NCBI GenBank assembly: GCA_027037155.1
Contig: JALWBK010000057.1
Location: 1 to 12,547, forward strand
Origin: a bacterium
GTDB lineage: Bacteria > Thermosulfidibacterota > Thermosulfidibacteria > Thermosulfidibacterales > Thermosulfidibacteraceae
Length of the DNA: 12,547 bases
Direction: 5' to 3'
Below are positions 1 through 7,605 of this stretch, one piece after another. Below the pieces are notes generated by a model. The model was not told where the DNA came from. It did no database searches and saw only the letters and a list, made by a program, of their open reading frames with translations. The stretch's first letter is position 1; every line of letters starts with the position of its first letter. The position numbers and the translations under genes are program-made.

Positions 1-56
1 GCGTGGGATGAGGCAACCCAAAAGGCAAAAACAAAGCAAAGTAAAAACCTTATCAT
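1..56 (-). CDS. Exported protein, N-terminal signal peptide only (cut by window edge)
   Basis: Reading the minus strand from an ATG at 56-54 gives 18 complete codons: Met-Ile-Arg, a hydrophobic core rich in Phe, Leu and Val, then a small-residue end (Val-Ala-Ser-Ser-His, with Ala likely next). This is a textbook Sec signal peptide with a likely cleavage site near the window edge, so the product is probably exported. The ATG shares one base with the pgpA stop codon (TAATG), a typical translational-coupling junction, so it should be the next gene of the pgpA operon. Nothing of the mature protein is visible, so its function cannot be named. The main doubt is the very short visible length. Confidence 0.6.
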   Translation of the reverse strand, partial: MIRFLLCFVFAFWVASSH

Positions 57-496
57 TAGAACATCACTCTCAAAAGAATGTTCACAAGTACCCCTGCTGC
101 CACATCGTCTATAACCACTCCCCATCCACCGGGAAGTGCCTCAAGCTTCTTAAAGAGACCAAGTTTATAGATATCAAAAAACCTGAAAAGCAAAAAGGCA
201 TCAACTACGCTCCAGAAAGAGAGCTTTACCCCCCAAAGGGCTATCCACATCCCCAAGACCTCGTCCACAACAATCTTGGAGCTATCCTCTTCACCAAACA
301 GAGTTGAGGACTCGGAAGCATACTTAACAGCACCCCAAAACACCAGAAGATACAGAACCCAGAACGGCAAAGGAGAAAGGGATTTCAAAAAGAGCAGATA
401 AACAAAAAGCCCTGCTAGCGATCCCAAGGTGCCAGGGGCAAAGGGAATAAGGCCCACCCCACCTGCGGTGAGAAAGAGAACCTTAGCTGTGCGCAT
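56..496 (-). CDS. pgpA: Phosphatidylglycerophosphatase A
   Basis: A membrane lipid phosphatase of 146 residues that removes phosphate from phosphatidylglycerol phosphate, the last step of phosphatidylglycerol synthesis in the inner membrane. The family signatures are present in order: [14 protein letters not shown] (residues 13-26), the acidic [12 protein letters not shown] motif (71-82), and a C-terminal block from [10 protein letters not shown] (104-113) to [13 protein letters not shown] (123-135), which carries the metal-binding Asp pair. About four hydrophobic segments are visible (roughly 28-37, 43-57, 82-95, 131-143). The length is slightly short but in the family range. The ATG lies inside the 3' end of pdxJ (14-base overlap) and the N-terminus from this start matches the family, so it is accepted. 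The stop shares a base with the next gene's start. Regulation is presumably operonic, with no promoter of its own seen. Confidence 0.93.
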   Translation of the reverse strand: MRTAKVLFLTAGGVGLIPFAPGTLGSLAGLFVYLLFLKSLSPLPFWVLYLLVFWGAVKYASESSTLFGEEDSSKIVVDEVLGMWIALWGVKLSFWSVVDAFLLFRFFDIYKLGLFKKLEALPGGWGVVIDDVAAGVLVNILLRVMF

Positions 497-1202
497 CTAT
501 AATCTCCCTCATCTCCCTGACAGCCCTCTCCAACCCAACGTACACAGCCTTAGCTATTATAGCATGTCCGATATTGACCTCTTCAAGACCAGGGGTCTTC
601 AAGACGGGTATGATGTTCTTGTAGTTGAGATCATGGCCCGCGTGCACCCTCAATCCAAGATTCTTCGCGGTTCTTGCAGCGTCAAAGATCCTCTCAAGCT
701 CTGCATCTTTGTCTGAGGAAGCGGCATAGATCCCAGTATGAATCTCAATGGCCTCCGCTCCCACCTGCTTGGCAGCCTTAACCTGAGCGGTGTCGGGATC
801 CACAAAGATACTCACCTCTATCCCTGCATCTTTCAACTTTTGCACCACTTCCGTCAGCAAATCGGCATTGGAAGCCACATCAAGCCCACCCTCAGTGGTC
901 ACCTCACCGGGTCTTTCCGGAACCAGCGTAACCTGATGGGGTTTTACATCAAGGGCAATCTTCAACATCTCATCGGTCGCAGCCATCTCAAGGTTGAGTC
1001 TGGTCTTCACCGTCTCCTTCAAAAGCCTTAAGTCCCGCTCCTTTATATGGCGCCTGTCCATCCTTAAATGCACCGTTATTCCATCGGCACCAGCTAACTC
1101 TGCGATGAAGGCAGCATGTACCGGATCAGGAACTACGCTCTTTCTCGCCTCCCTCAAGGTTGCCACATGATCCACATTAACTCCCAGCCTGATGTAACCC
1201 AT
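483..1202 (-). CDS. pdxJ: Pyridoxine 5'-phosphate synthase
   Basis: Cytosolic enzyme of the DXP-dependent vitamin B6 pathway. It condenses 3-amino-2-oxopropyl phosphate with 1-deoxy-D-xylulose 5-phosphate to pyridoxine 5'-phosphate. The 239 residues form a TIM barrel of normal family length. Diagnostic blocks are [11 protein letters not shown] (7-17), [20 protein letters not shown] (26-45), [11 protein letters not shown] (70-80), [16 protein letters not shown] (94-109), EIHTG (153-157), AGH (188-190) and NIGHAII (210-216). Candidate active-site residues by alignment to the E. coli enzyme are His45, Arg47, Glu72 and His190. Two positions in normally rigid motifs differ: Met48 replaces the usual Glu of HLREDRRHI, and Asp191 follows the catalytic-loop His where Gly is usual. 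A GGAGGT ribosome site sits just upstream of the ATG, within the 11-base gap to glmM. The gene overlaps pgpA by 14 bases. Confidence 0.96.
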   Translation of the reverse strand: MGYIRLGVNVDHVATLREARKSVVPDPVHAAFIAELAGADGITVHLRMDRRHIKERDLRLLKETVKTRLNLEMAATDEMLKIALDVKPHQVTLVPERPGEVTTEGGLDVASNADLLTEVVQKLKDAGIEVSIFVDPDTAQVKAAKQVGAEAIEIHTGIYAASSDKDAELERIFDAARTAKNLGLRVHAGHDLNYKNIIPVLKTPGLEEVNIGHAIIAKAVYVGLERAVREMREIIDAHS

Positions 1203-1213
1203 TATTTACCTCC

Positions 1214-2563
1214 TCAGGAGAGATACTTACCTGCAATTTCCACAAGAGCATCAGCGTAGTATTTTACCTTATCCTCGTCCTCTCCCTCAACCATTATCCT
1301 CAGCTTATGCTCCGTTCCAGAGTACCTCACCACAATCCGACCTCCAGCCAACCTCTCTACGTCAGATCCTATACGCTCTATCTCTTTCCCAAAATCCGTG
1401 CCCTCCAACGGGATCTTTCTGTTTATAGCCAACGACTTTTCAACCCTGGGGAAATGCCTAACCCATCTGTCAACAAGTTGCGAAAGGCTCATTCCCGTTG
1501 ACTTCATCACCCATAGCAATCTCAAAGCAGTCACTATCCCATCGCCCGTATTGGCAAACTGTTTGAAGATGACGTGTCCTGAATGCTCGCCTCCAAGAAT
1601 AGCACCGCTTCTCTCCATCTCCTCAAAGACGAACCTATCCCCCACCTTGGTCCTCTTCAGCTCTATACCGTTTTCTTCAAGTACCCTTTGAAGGCCCATA
1701 CTGGCCATAATGGTTGAAACCACCACATCCTTGGGCAGCTCACCCCTTCTCTTCATCTCAACACCGCATATAGCAAGCACTCCGTCGCCGTCCACTATCC
1801 TTCCCATCTCATCGGCAAAGATGGCCCTGTCCCCGTCACCGTCAAAGGCAACACCCAAGTCCGCTCCCACCTCAACCACCTTCTTTGCCATGACCTCAGG
1901 GTGAACGGCACCGCATCCCTCATTTATGTTGTAGCCGTCGGGCTCACAGTTTATAGCAACAACCTCAGCTCCAAGCTCTGAAAACACCAAAGGAGCCACT
2001 TTATAGGTAGCACCATTGGCACAGTCCACCACTATCTTTAATCCCTCTAAAGTCTCCTTTTCAGGAAAGCACAGCTTGAGATGAACAATGTACCTTCCTA
2101 TGGCATCATCCACCCTGTAGGCTTTGCCTATCCTATCGGTCTTGCCAGCTATAGGCTCATCTGAAAGCACCAGCTCCTCTATACGCTTTTCCAGCTCATC
2201 GTTTAACTTGAGCCCCTCCTCGGTAAATATCTTTATCCCGTTGTCGTAGTAGGGGTTGTGAGATGCGGAGATCACAACACCGGCGTCAGCTCTCATGTTC
2301 TTAGTGATAAAGCTTATCCCTGGTGTTGGAATGGGACCCAAAAGTAAAGCGTCAACTCCCATGGACGTAATACCAGCCACCAAAGCCGACTCAAACATGT
2401 ATCCCGAAACCCTCGTGTCCTTTCCTATAACCACTATGTTCCTGCTTCTTCCATGGTTGGAAAAGACAAAGCCGATAGCTTTGCCTATCTTAAGAGCCAT
2501 CTCCGGCGTCATGGGGTACTGATTGGCCCTTCCCCTCACTCCATCGGTACCAAACAGACTCAT
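1214..2563 (-). CDS. glmM: Phosphoglucosamine mutase
   Basis: Cytosolic enzyme that interconverts glucosamine 6-phosphate and glucosamine 1-phosphate on the route to UDP-GlcNAc, feeding peptidoglycan and lipopolysaccharide. At 449 residues it is full length, and the four domains of the alpha-D-phosphohexomutase fold can be followed. These are the N-terminal FGTDGVRG (4-11), the phosphoserine loop ISASHNP (98-104, catalytic Ser101), the Mg-binding DGDGDR (241-246), the sugar-recognition GGEHSGH (324-330), and the phosphate-binding [10 protein letters not shown] (413-422). GlmM, rather than a phosphomannomutase, is favoured by the FGTDGVRG start, the ASHNP context and the short length. In the last motif His419 stands where Pro is usual after SGTE. 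The ATG overlaps the stop of the upstream YbbR gene (ATGA), so translation is probably coupled. Next to cdaR-type genes this is a conserved arrangement in many bacteria. Confidence 0.97.
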   Translation of the reverse strand: MSLFGTDGVRGRANQYPMTPEMALKIGKAIGFVFSNHGRSRNIVVIGKDTRVSGYMFESALVAGITSMGVDALLLGPIPTPGISFITKNMRADAGVVISASHNPYYDNGIKIFTEEGLKLNDELEKRIEELVLSDEPIAGKTDRIGKAYRVDDAIGRYIVHLKLCFPEKETLEGLKIVVDCANGATYKVAPLVFSELGAEVVAINCEPDGYNINEGCGAVHPEVMAKKVVEVGADLGVAFDGDGDRAIFADEMGRIVDGDGVLAICGVEMKRRGELPKDVVVSTIMASMGLQRVLEENGIELKRTKVGDRFVFEEMERSGAILGGEHSGHVIFKQFANTGDGIVTALRLLWVMKSTGMSLSQLVDRWVRHFPRVEKSLAINRKIPLEGTDFGKEIERIGSDVERLAGGRIVVRYSGTEHKLRIMVEGEDEDKVKYYADALVEIAGKYLS

Positions 2564-3156
2564 CTTACCACCTCCACAGTGACCTTGGAGGGATAGACCT
2601 TCAATCTATCCTTAACCTCAAGGTACACATTGTAAGAACCTGTATCCCGAAACAACGAAGGATCAAGAAGCTGGGTTCTCACGTACCGCACCTTGGCAAC
2701 AACCTTTTTGCTACCCATTACCTTAACGAAGCTGGGAACCACCTTCCACTTAAAAGGTGGCTTCCTGCTCCACTTCACCACTACGGGAACCTCCTTCTCA
2801 ACCACTCTCATCAACCTAACACGAGCACTTGCCGGCCGCACCGAAACCACCCTCAATCCGTTGGGCACCTTGACGCTTCTTAAGCTTATCTCTCTAAGCC
2901 CCTCGGTAACACTATCCAACGTCACCTCAACCTTTATCTCTCCAGGCCCTACCTCCTTAACCACCCACGGAGGCCCGATTACTCTCACCTTTACCGTCTT
3001 CGGAAGCCCTTCAATTATAAAGTCTTTCGGAAGGTTTTTAACCTCTACAGGCACATCAAAAACAGCTTCAACACTTCCCTGGGACACCACGTAGTTCCAC
3101 AGCAGAAATCCGATGAGCAAGGCGAGAAGCTTCTCCCATATCCCTCTTATGGCCAC
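2560..3156 (-). CDS. cdaR: YbbR/CdaR-like domain membrane protein
   Basis: A 198-residue protein with one N-terminal membrane helix (about 8-26, [15 protein letters not shown]). The rest is beta-rich and extracytoplasmic, with repeating patterns (VPVEVKNLP near 35-43, VPVVVKW near 118-124) that suggest about two YbbR repeats. In Firmicutes, CdaR controls the diadenylate cyclase CdaA and is encoded between cdaA and glmM. Here glmM follows with an ATGA overlap, which supports the family call, but no cdaA lies upstream: the next gene is divergent rpsT. The start is GTG, the only plausible start after an in-frame TGA 18 bases upstream. A conventional strong ribosome site is not obvious, only a G-rich stretch. 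Whether it regulates c-di-AMP here is inference. The assignment rests on topology, repeat pattern and synteny. Confidence 0.82.
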   Translation of the reverse strand: MAIRGIWEKLLALLIGFLLWNYVVSQGSVEAVFDVPVEVKNLPKDFIIEGLPKTVKVRVIGPPWVVKEVGPGEIKVEVTLDSVTEGLREISLRSVKVPNGLRVVSVRPASARVRLMRVVEKEVPVVVKWSRKPPFKWKVVPSFVKVMGSKKVVAKVRYVRTQLLDPSLFRDTGSYNVYLEVKDRLKVYPSKVTVEVVR

Positions 3157-3180
3157 ACCCCCACAACGGGTTCAGCTATG

Positions 3181-3209
3181 GCTATAAACATATTGACAGA
3201 ACAAAGCAA
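3181..3209 (-). promoter_or_regulatory. Possible promoter of the cdaR-glmM-pdxJ-pgpA operon
   Basis: On the minus strand TTGCTT (3209-3204) and TATAGC (3186-3181) are separated by 17 bases, upstream of the GTG start at 3156. The -10 matches the consensus at its first four bases and the -35 only at TTG. It overlaps the candidate rpsT promoter on the other strand, so the two units may compete. Judged by eye only. Confidence 0.27.
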
Positions 3210-3221
3210 GTGTGGCATTCC
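3193..3221 (+). promoter_or_regulatory. Possible rpsT promoter
   Basis: A perfect TTGACA (3193-3198) lies upstream of rpsT. The region 16-18 bases downstream (around 3216-3221, CATTCC) is a poor -10, so only the -35 is convincing. The expected transcript would have a leader of about 30 bases carrying the strong ribosome site. Confidence 0.35.
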
Positions 3222-3244
3222 TTGGCTCACGCAAAACTGAAGGC

Positions 3245-3252
3245 AGGAGGTG
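3245..3252 (+). promoter_or_regulatory. Ribosome binding site that fixes the TTG start of rpsT
   Basis: AGGAGGTG is complementary to the 3' end of 16S rRNA and ends four bases before TTG at 3257. It decides the start: the upstream in-frame GTG at 3212 would add 15 residues unlike any S20 N-terminus and would put this ribosome site inside the coding region. Confidence 0.85.
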
Positions 3253-3256
3253 TACT

Positions 3257-3541
3257 TTGCCCAACGTAAAGTCGGCCAAGAAGAGGCTGAGACAGGCAGA
3301 AAAGAGGAGACTTCGCAACAAGGCCATAAGAAGCTACGTAAAGACCTGTATAAAGAAGGTCCTCGCTGCCATAGAGGCTGGTGAGGATAGGGATACCCTT
3401 ATGGAAAAGGTCAGAATGGCACAGAAAGCTATAGACAAGGCCCACTCCAAGGGTGTTTTCCACAAGAACGAGGCAGCAAGGAAAAAGTCTCGCTTAATGG
3501 CAAAAGTCAATAAGTACCTTCTTGAAAAGGAAAGCAAATAG
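3257..3541 (+). CDS. rpsT: Small ribosomal subunit protein S20 (bS20)
   Basis: A 94-residue basic protein that binds 16S rRNA in the 30S subunit. The N-terminus [18 protein letters not shown] is the canonical S20 opening (NxKSAKKR). Long, highly charged helices with many Lys, Arg and Ala residues run to the end, as in the three-helix S20 fold, and the conserved [15 protein letters not shown] block is at residues 66-80. The start is TTG, chosen because it gives the family N-terminus and follows a near-perfect Shine-Dalgarno. E. coli rpsT also starts at UUG, where the weak start is linked to autoregulation, so the same control is possible here. It is divergent from the cdaR operon and is followed after nine bases by the Cys-rich small gene, probably cotranscribed to the terminator at 3787-3816. 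Confidence 0.96.
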   Translation: MPNVKSAKKRLRQAEKRRLRNKAIRSYVKTCIKKVLAAIEAGEDRDTLMEKVRMAQKAIDKAHSKGVFHKNEAARKKSRLMAKVNKYLLEKESK

Positions 3542-3550
3542 GAAGATGGC

Positions 3551-3769
3551 ATGAAGAGACACACAGGTTGTAAGAACTACGAGAAAAACTTAGAAGTTTG
3601 TAATTGTTCCTATGAACCTTGCTCTAAGAAGGGCTACTGCTGCGAGTGCATAGCCTATCATAGAGAGCGCGGAGAGCTACCCGCCTGCTATTTTACTCCA
3701 GAAGCGGAACGCACCTACAACAGGTCCATTGAGTTCTTCATAAAACTACAGTTTTCAAGCAACAACTAA
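3551..3769 (+). CDS. Small cysteine-rich protein, DUF6485-type
   Basis: A 72-residue soluble protein with eight Cys, at 7, 17, 19, 24, 30, 31, 33 and 46. The spacing (CxC, then C, then CCxC, then a lone C after GELPA) and the conserved tail [14 protein letters not shown] (51-64) match my recollection of the DUF6485 family. That family is common in anaerobic and sulfur-metabolising bacteria and, as far as I know, has no assigned function. The clustered Cys suggest zinc or iron-sulfur binding, which is inference. The ATG follows GGAAG at 3541-3545 and lies nine bases after the rpsT stop, so it is probably cotranscribed with rpsT. There is no signal peptide or membrane segment. The gene is intact and ends just before the terminator. 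Confidence 0.85.
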   Translation: MKRHTGCKNYEKNLEVCNCSYEPCSKKGYCCECIAYHRERGELPACYFTPEAERTYNRSIEFFIKLQFSSNN

Positions 3770-3786
3770 AGTTCCGCCTATAAAAG

Positions 3787-3816
3787 AAAAAGGGGAGCCT
3801 TCAGGCTCCCCTTTTT
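3787..3816. terminator. Bidirectional rho-independent terminator
   Basis: A perfect 8-bp GC-rich stem, GGGGAGCC (3792-3799) pairing with GGCTCCCC (3804-3811), with the tetraloop TTCA, flanked by five A on the left and five T on the right. It has a U-tract in either direction, so it can end both the rpsT-DUF6485 transcript (plus) and the groES-groEL transcript (minus), which converge here. Confidence 0.93.
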
Positions 3817-3820
3817 CCCT

Positions 3821-5452
<1,632 letters not shown>

Positions 5453-5464
5453 TCAAAAAATTTT

Positions 5465-5758
5465 TTATTCCTTGATCACAGCGTAAATATCCTCTTCCCT
5501 CATAACCAGGTACTTCTCGTCATCTACCTCTATCTCAGTACCGGCATACTTACCAAAGATGACCTCATCACCCACCTTAACGGTGAGAGGAACCCTCTGA
5601 CCATTCTCAAGGATCCTTCCCTCACCAACGGCCACCACCTTACCCCTCTGAGGCTTCTCCTTGGCAGTATCGGGAATGATTATTCCACCTTTGGTCCTCC
5701 TCTCCTCCTCCTCGTAGGGCTTCACCAGAACCCTGTCGTAGAGCGGCTGAATCTTCAT
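5465..5758 (-). CDS. groES: Co-chaperonin GroES (10 kDa)
   Basis: A 97-residue lid protein forming a heptamer that caps GroEL. The sequence opens with [14 protein letters not shown] and contains the mobile loop that touches GroEL (about residues 17-37, with [10 protein letters not shown]). It continues with GKVVAVGEG, the [17 protein letters not shown] beta strands and the closing [10 protein letters not shown]. Length and motif order are those of the family. It is first in the groES-groEL operon and has its own GGAGG ribosome site just upstream of the ATG. The CIRCE operator in the 5' untranslated region indicates repression by HrcA. The gene is divergent from the diiron-GGDEF gene. Confidence 0.99.
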   Translation of the reverse strand: MKIQPLYDRVLVKPYEEEERRTKGGIIIPDTAKEKPQRGKVVAVGEGRILENGQRVPLTVKVGDEVIFGKYAGTEIEVDDEKYLVMREEDIYAVIKE

Positions 5759-5786
5759 CCTCCCACCTCCTTCTCCTTATTTTTTA

Positions 5787-5813
5787 TTAGCACTCTCTCA
5801 AGGTGAGTGCTAA
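5787..5813. promoter_or_regulatory. CIRCE operator (HrcA binding site) of groESL
   Basis: TTAGCACTC (5787-5795), nine bases, then GAGTGCTAA (5805-5813) is a perfect 9-9-9 match to the CIRCE consensus. It sits just downstream of the predicted groES promoter, in the leader about 28 bases before the start codon, so bound HrcA would block transcription. hrcA itself is not in the window. Confidence 0.97.
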
Positions 5814-5823
5814 TGCCGAGATA

Positions 5824-5853
5824 TATAAATAGACGGCTCAAGTTTTTTGTCAA
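5824..5853 (-). promoter_or_regulatory. Predicted sigma-70-type promoter of groES-groEL
   Basis: On the minus strand a perfect TTGACA (5853-5848) is followed by an A/T-rich -10 region reading TATTTATA (5831-5824). Possible hexamers are TATTTA (16-base spacer) and TTTATA (18-base spacer). Transcription would begin at the edge of the CIRCE element, the usual arrangement for HrcA control. Confidence 0.65.
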
Positions 5854-5874
5854 TATCTGTTCATGTATTTTTTA

Positions 5875-5903
5875 TGGACAAAGCCCCCACAGCGATATAT
5901 AGA
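5875..5903 (+). promoter_or_regulatory. Predicted promoter of the diiron-GGDEF gene, with a very short leader
   Basis: TGGACA (5875-5880, five of six consensus bases) and TATAGA (5898-5903, four of six) are separated by 17 bases. The start point would fall near 5910, leaving a leader of about nine bases before the ATG at 5919, too short for a standard ribosome site. None is visible there. Confidence 0.45.
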
Positions 5904-5918
5904 TAGACACAACAAGAT

Positions 5919-7523
5919 ATGGATTTAAGCAAACCCATTGAAATAGCAGAGGATACCTTCTGGGTAGGAAGCCACCTCCCCGACGATATATTCCAGTGTC
6001 ACACCTATCTCATAAGAGACGGCTCTGAATCTGTACTCATTGCTCCAGGCTCCCTCATCACCTACAGAGAGACCTTAAACAAGATCAAGTACGTCCTAAA
6101 CATCAAGGACATACGCTATATTATCTGCCACCATCAGGATCCAGACATAATCGCATCTTTGCCTGAGCTAATGAGAGAGTTTCCCTCCACCACCGACAGA
6201 TTCTTGGTGACCCACTGGAGAACCTACTTTCTGCTAAAGCATTCGGCCCTGCCCATACCCTTTTACCTGGTGGATCAGCACAACTTTCAGCTCAAATTGG
6301 AAAGCGGCAGAACCCTGCGATTCATCTTAACACCGTACATGCACTACCCAGGAAACATCGTAACGTACGATGAAAGGACAAAGGTGCTGTTTTCCAGCGA
6401 CATCTTCGGTGGATGGATGGAAGAATGGAGCCTTTCCGCCTCTGAAGACTATATAGAAAAGATGAGACCCTTTCACGAGACTTACATGCCCTCTAGGCGC
6501 ATAGTGCTCTTCACCTTAAACAGGCTAAGGAAACTCCCCATAGGGATCATAGCCCCTCAACACGGCTCCATCATTAAGGGACGCCATCTAATAGAGAAGG
6601 CTTTAAATGCCTTAGAAGAATTTGACTACGGCATACTGATAGAAGCCCCATCCTTTGAGGCAATTAAGCGAATGGAACTGATAAAAACGGCCATAAAAAG
6701 CATAGAAAAGTACTCTTTAGACACCATCAACCTTCGCGATGTAATTTCATACACCCACAGAACCCTCAAAACACTCTTTTCTATTAAAAACATTGCGGTT
6801 GTTGTCAAAGCAAAAGGGAAGGAGATTCTGATGCAAAGCCAAGAGGTACCAGACTCTAAAGCAGACACCCACGCTGTATACACCCATCACGTTAACGGCA
6901 ATATAGAGGTGATCTTTGTATTAGAAGAAGAGCTGACGGAAGAGATGAAAACAGTGCTTGATGAAGTGGCAAAGATACTCTATACGGCATCCAAAAGGGA
7001 TCTTTACATAAGAGAGCTGGAAGAGAGCGCAAAGATATACAGGGAAATCGCACTAAAAGACGAGCTCATAGGAGCATACAGGAGATCTGCTTTAGAAAGC
7101 ATAGGAGAACAGCTTTTCAGAGATGCCAAGAAAAGCAAAACACCGCTGAGCTGCATCATGATAGACATTGACAACTTCAAGCATATCAACGACACCTACG
7201 GCCACATCACAGGGGACAAGATACTCCAAACATTCGGCCAAAAGGTGCTCTCATCACTCAGACAAAAGGACATATTCATAAGGTACGGTGGGGATGAGTT
7301 TTTGGTCTTACTTCCTGAAACGGACATAAAAGCTGCAGAGAAGGTGGTAGAAAGGATGAGAAGAATAGCTGAAGGGATAGAGGTAGAGGGCGCAAGAATA
7401 AGCGTGAGCGTAGGAGTTACAGATATACAAAGTGCCCAAAGCTTAACGGAACTGATAAGCTTAGCGGATGAAGCCCTTTATAAAGCCAAAAGATCAGGGA
7501 AAAACCGTGTCTTTTCTTTATAA
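5919..7523 (+). CDS. ODP/flavodiiron-type metallo-beta-lactamase domain fused to GGDEF diguanylate cyclase
   Basis: A 534-residue protein with no signal peptide or membrane helix, so probably cytosolic. Residues 1-230 form a metallo-beta-lactamase fold of the oxygen-binding diiron (ODP, FprA-like) type. Candidate iron ligands are H72-x-D74-x-D76, His142 (YMHYPG), Asp161 (SSDIFGG) and His215 (APQHG), and FHETYMPS (185-192) is also family-like. Ile77 stands where flavodiiron enzymes have a further His, and no flavodoxin domain follows. Residues 230-380 are a weakly recognised, perhaps GAF-like region ending in a charged helix. Residues 381-534 are a GGDEF domain with IDIDNF (415-420), YGGDEF (456-461) and an RxxD inhibition site (R448-QK-D451), so it should make c-di-GMP from GTP. 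Oxygen or iron sensing is inferred from the diiron family. The ATG follows an in-frame stop and is not preceded by a clear ribosome site. Confidence 0.9.
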   Translation: MDLSKPIEIAEDTFWVGSHLPDDIFQCHTYLIRDGSESVLIAPGSLITYRETLNKIKYVLNIKDIRYIICHHQDPDIIASLPELMREFPSTTDRFLVTHWRTYFLLKHSALPIPFYLVDQHNFQLKLESGRTLRFILTPYMHYPGNIVTYDERTKVLFSSDIFGGWMEEWSLSASEDYIEKMRPFHETYMPSRRIVLFTLNRLRKLPIGIIAPQHGSIIKGRHLIEKALNALEEFDYGILIEAPSFEAIKRMELIKTAIKSIEKYSLDTINLRDVISYTHRTLKTLFSIKNIAVVVKAKGKEILMQSQEVPDSKADTHAVYTHHVNGNIEVIFVLEEELTEEMKTVLDEVAKILYTASKRDLYIRELEESAKIYREIALKDELIGAYRRSALESIGEQLFRDAKKSKTPLSCIMIDIDNFKHINDTYGHITGDKILQTFGQKVLSSLRQKDIFIRYGGDEFLVLLPETDIKAAEKVVERMRRIAEGIEVEGARISVSVGVTDIQSAQSLTELISLADEALYKAKRSGKNRVFSL

Positions 7524-7538
7524 AATCTCGCTCACCTA

Positions 7539-7565
7539 TTGCCATATTTAGCCTCTTAGTATAAT
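7539..7565 (+). promoter_or_regulatory. Possible promoter of the binding-protein/cyclase operon
   Basis: The 82-base gap after the diiron-GGDEF gene contains a perfect -10, TATAAT (7560-7565), with TTGCCA (7539-7544) upstream at a short 15-base spacing. A leader of about 34 bases would carry GGAGTGA (7589-7595) ten bases before the ATG. No terminator hairpin was seen in the gap, so readthrough from the upstream gene is also possible. Confidence 0.45.
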
Positions 7566-7605
7566 AGCCAAAAACACCCTATCAAGATGGAGTGAATCTT
7601 GGGGT

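Larger units (their letters stand above)
5818..5908 (+). repeat. Imperfect 17-base direct repeat in the divergent intergenic region
   Basis: GAGATATATAAATAGAC at 5818-5834 and GCGATATATAGATAGAC at 5892-5908 agree at 15 of 17 positions, 74 bases apart. The first copy covers the predicted -10 of groES on one strand and the second covers the predicted -10 of the diiron-GGDEF gene on the other. It could be a shared regulator site or chance similarity of A/T-rich promoter DNA. Confidence 0.45.

Noticed and set aside
2693..3094. A 133-codon open frame on the plus strand opposite the YbbR gene
   Set aside because: A Thr/Leu/Ser-rich translation typical of an antisense shadow, with no ribosome site or family resemblance. 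The minus-strand YbbR frame has synteny and a membrane helix.
3212..3256. A longer rpsT start at GTG 3212
   Set aside because: The added 15 residues do not resemble S20 and would place the strong Shine-Dalgarno inside the coding region.
5787..5813. CIRCE as an operator for the diiron-cyclase gene too
   Set aside because: It lies over 60 bases upstream of that gene's predicted -35, a poor position for direct repression. Coordination, if any, would need another mechanism.
7524..7605. Terminator between the diiron-GGDEF gene and the binding-protein gene
   Set aside because: No GC-rich inverted repeat followed by a T-run was found, only an A/T-rich stretch with a -10 box.
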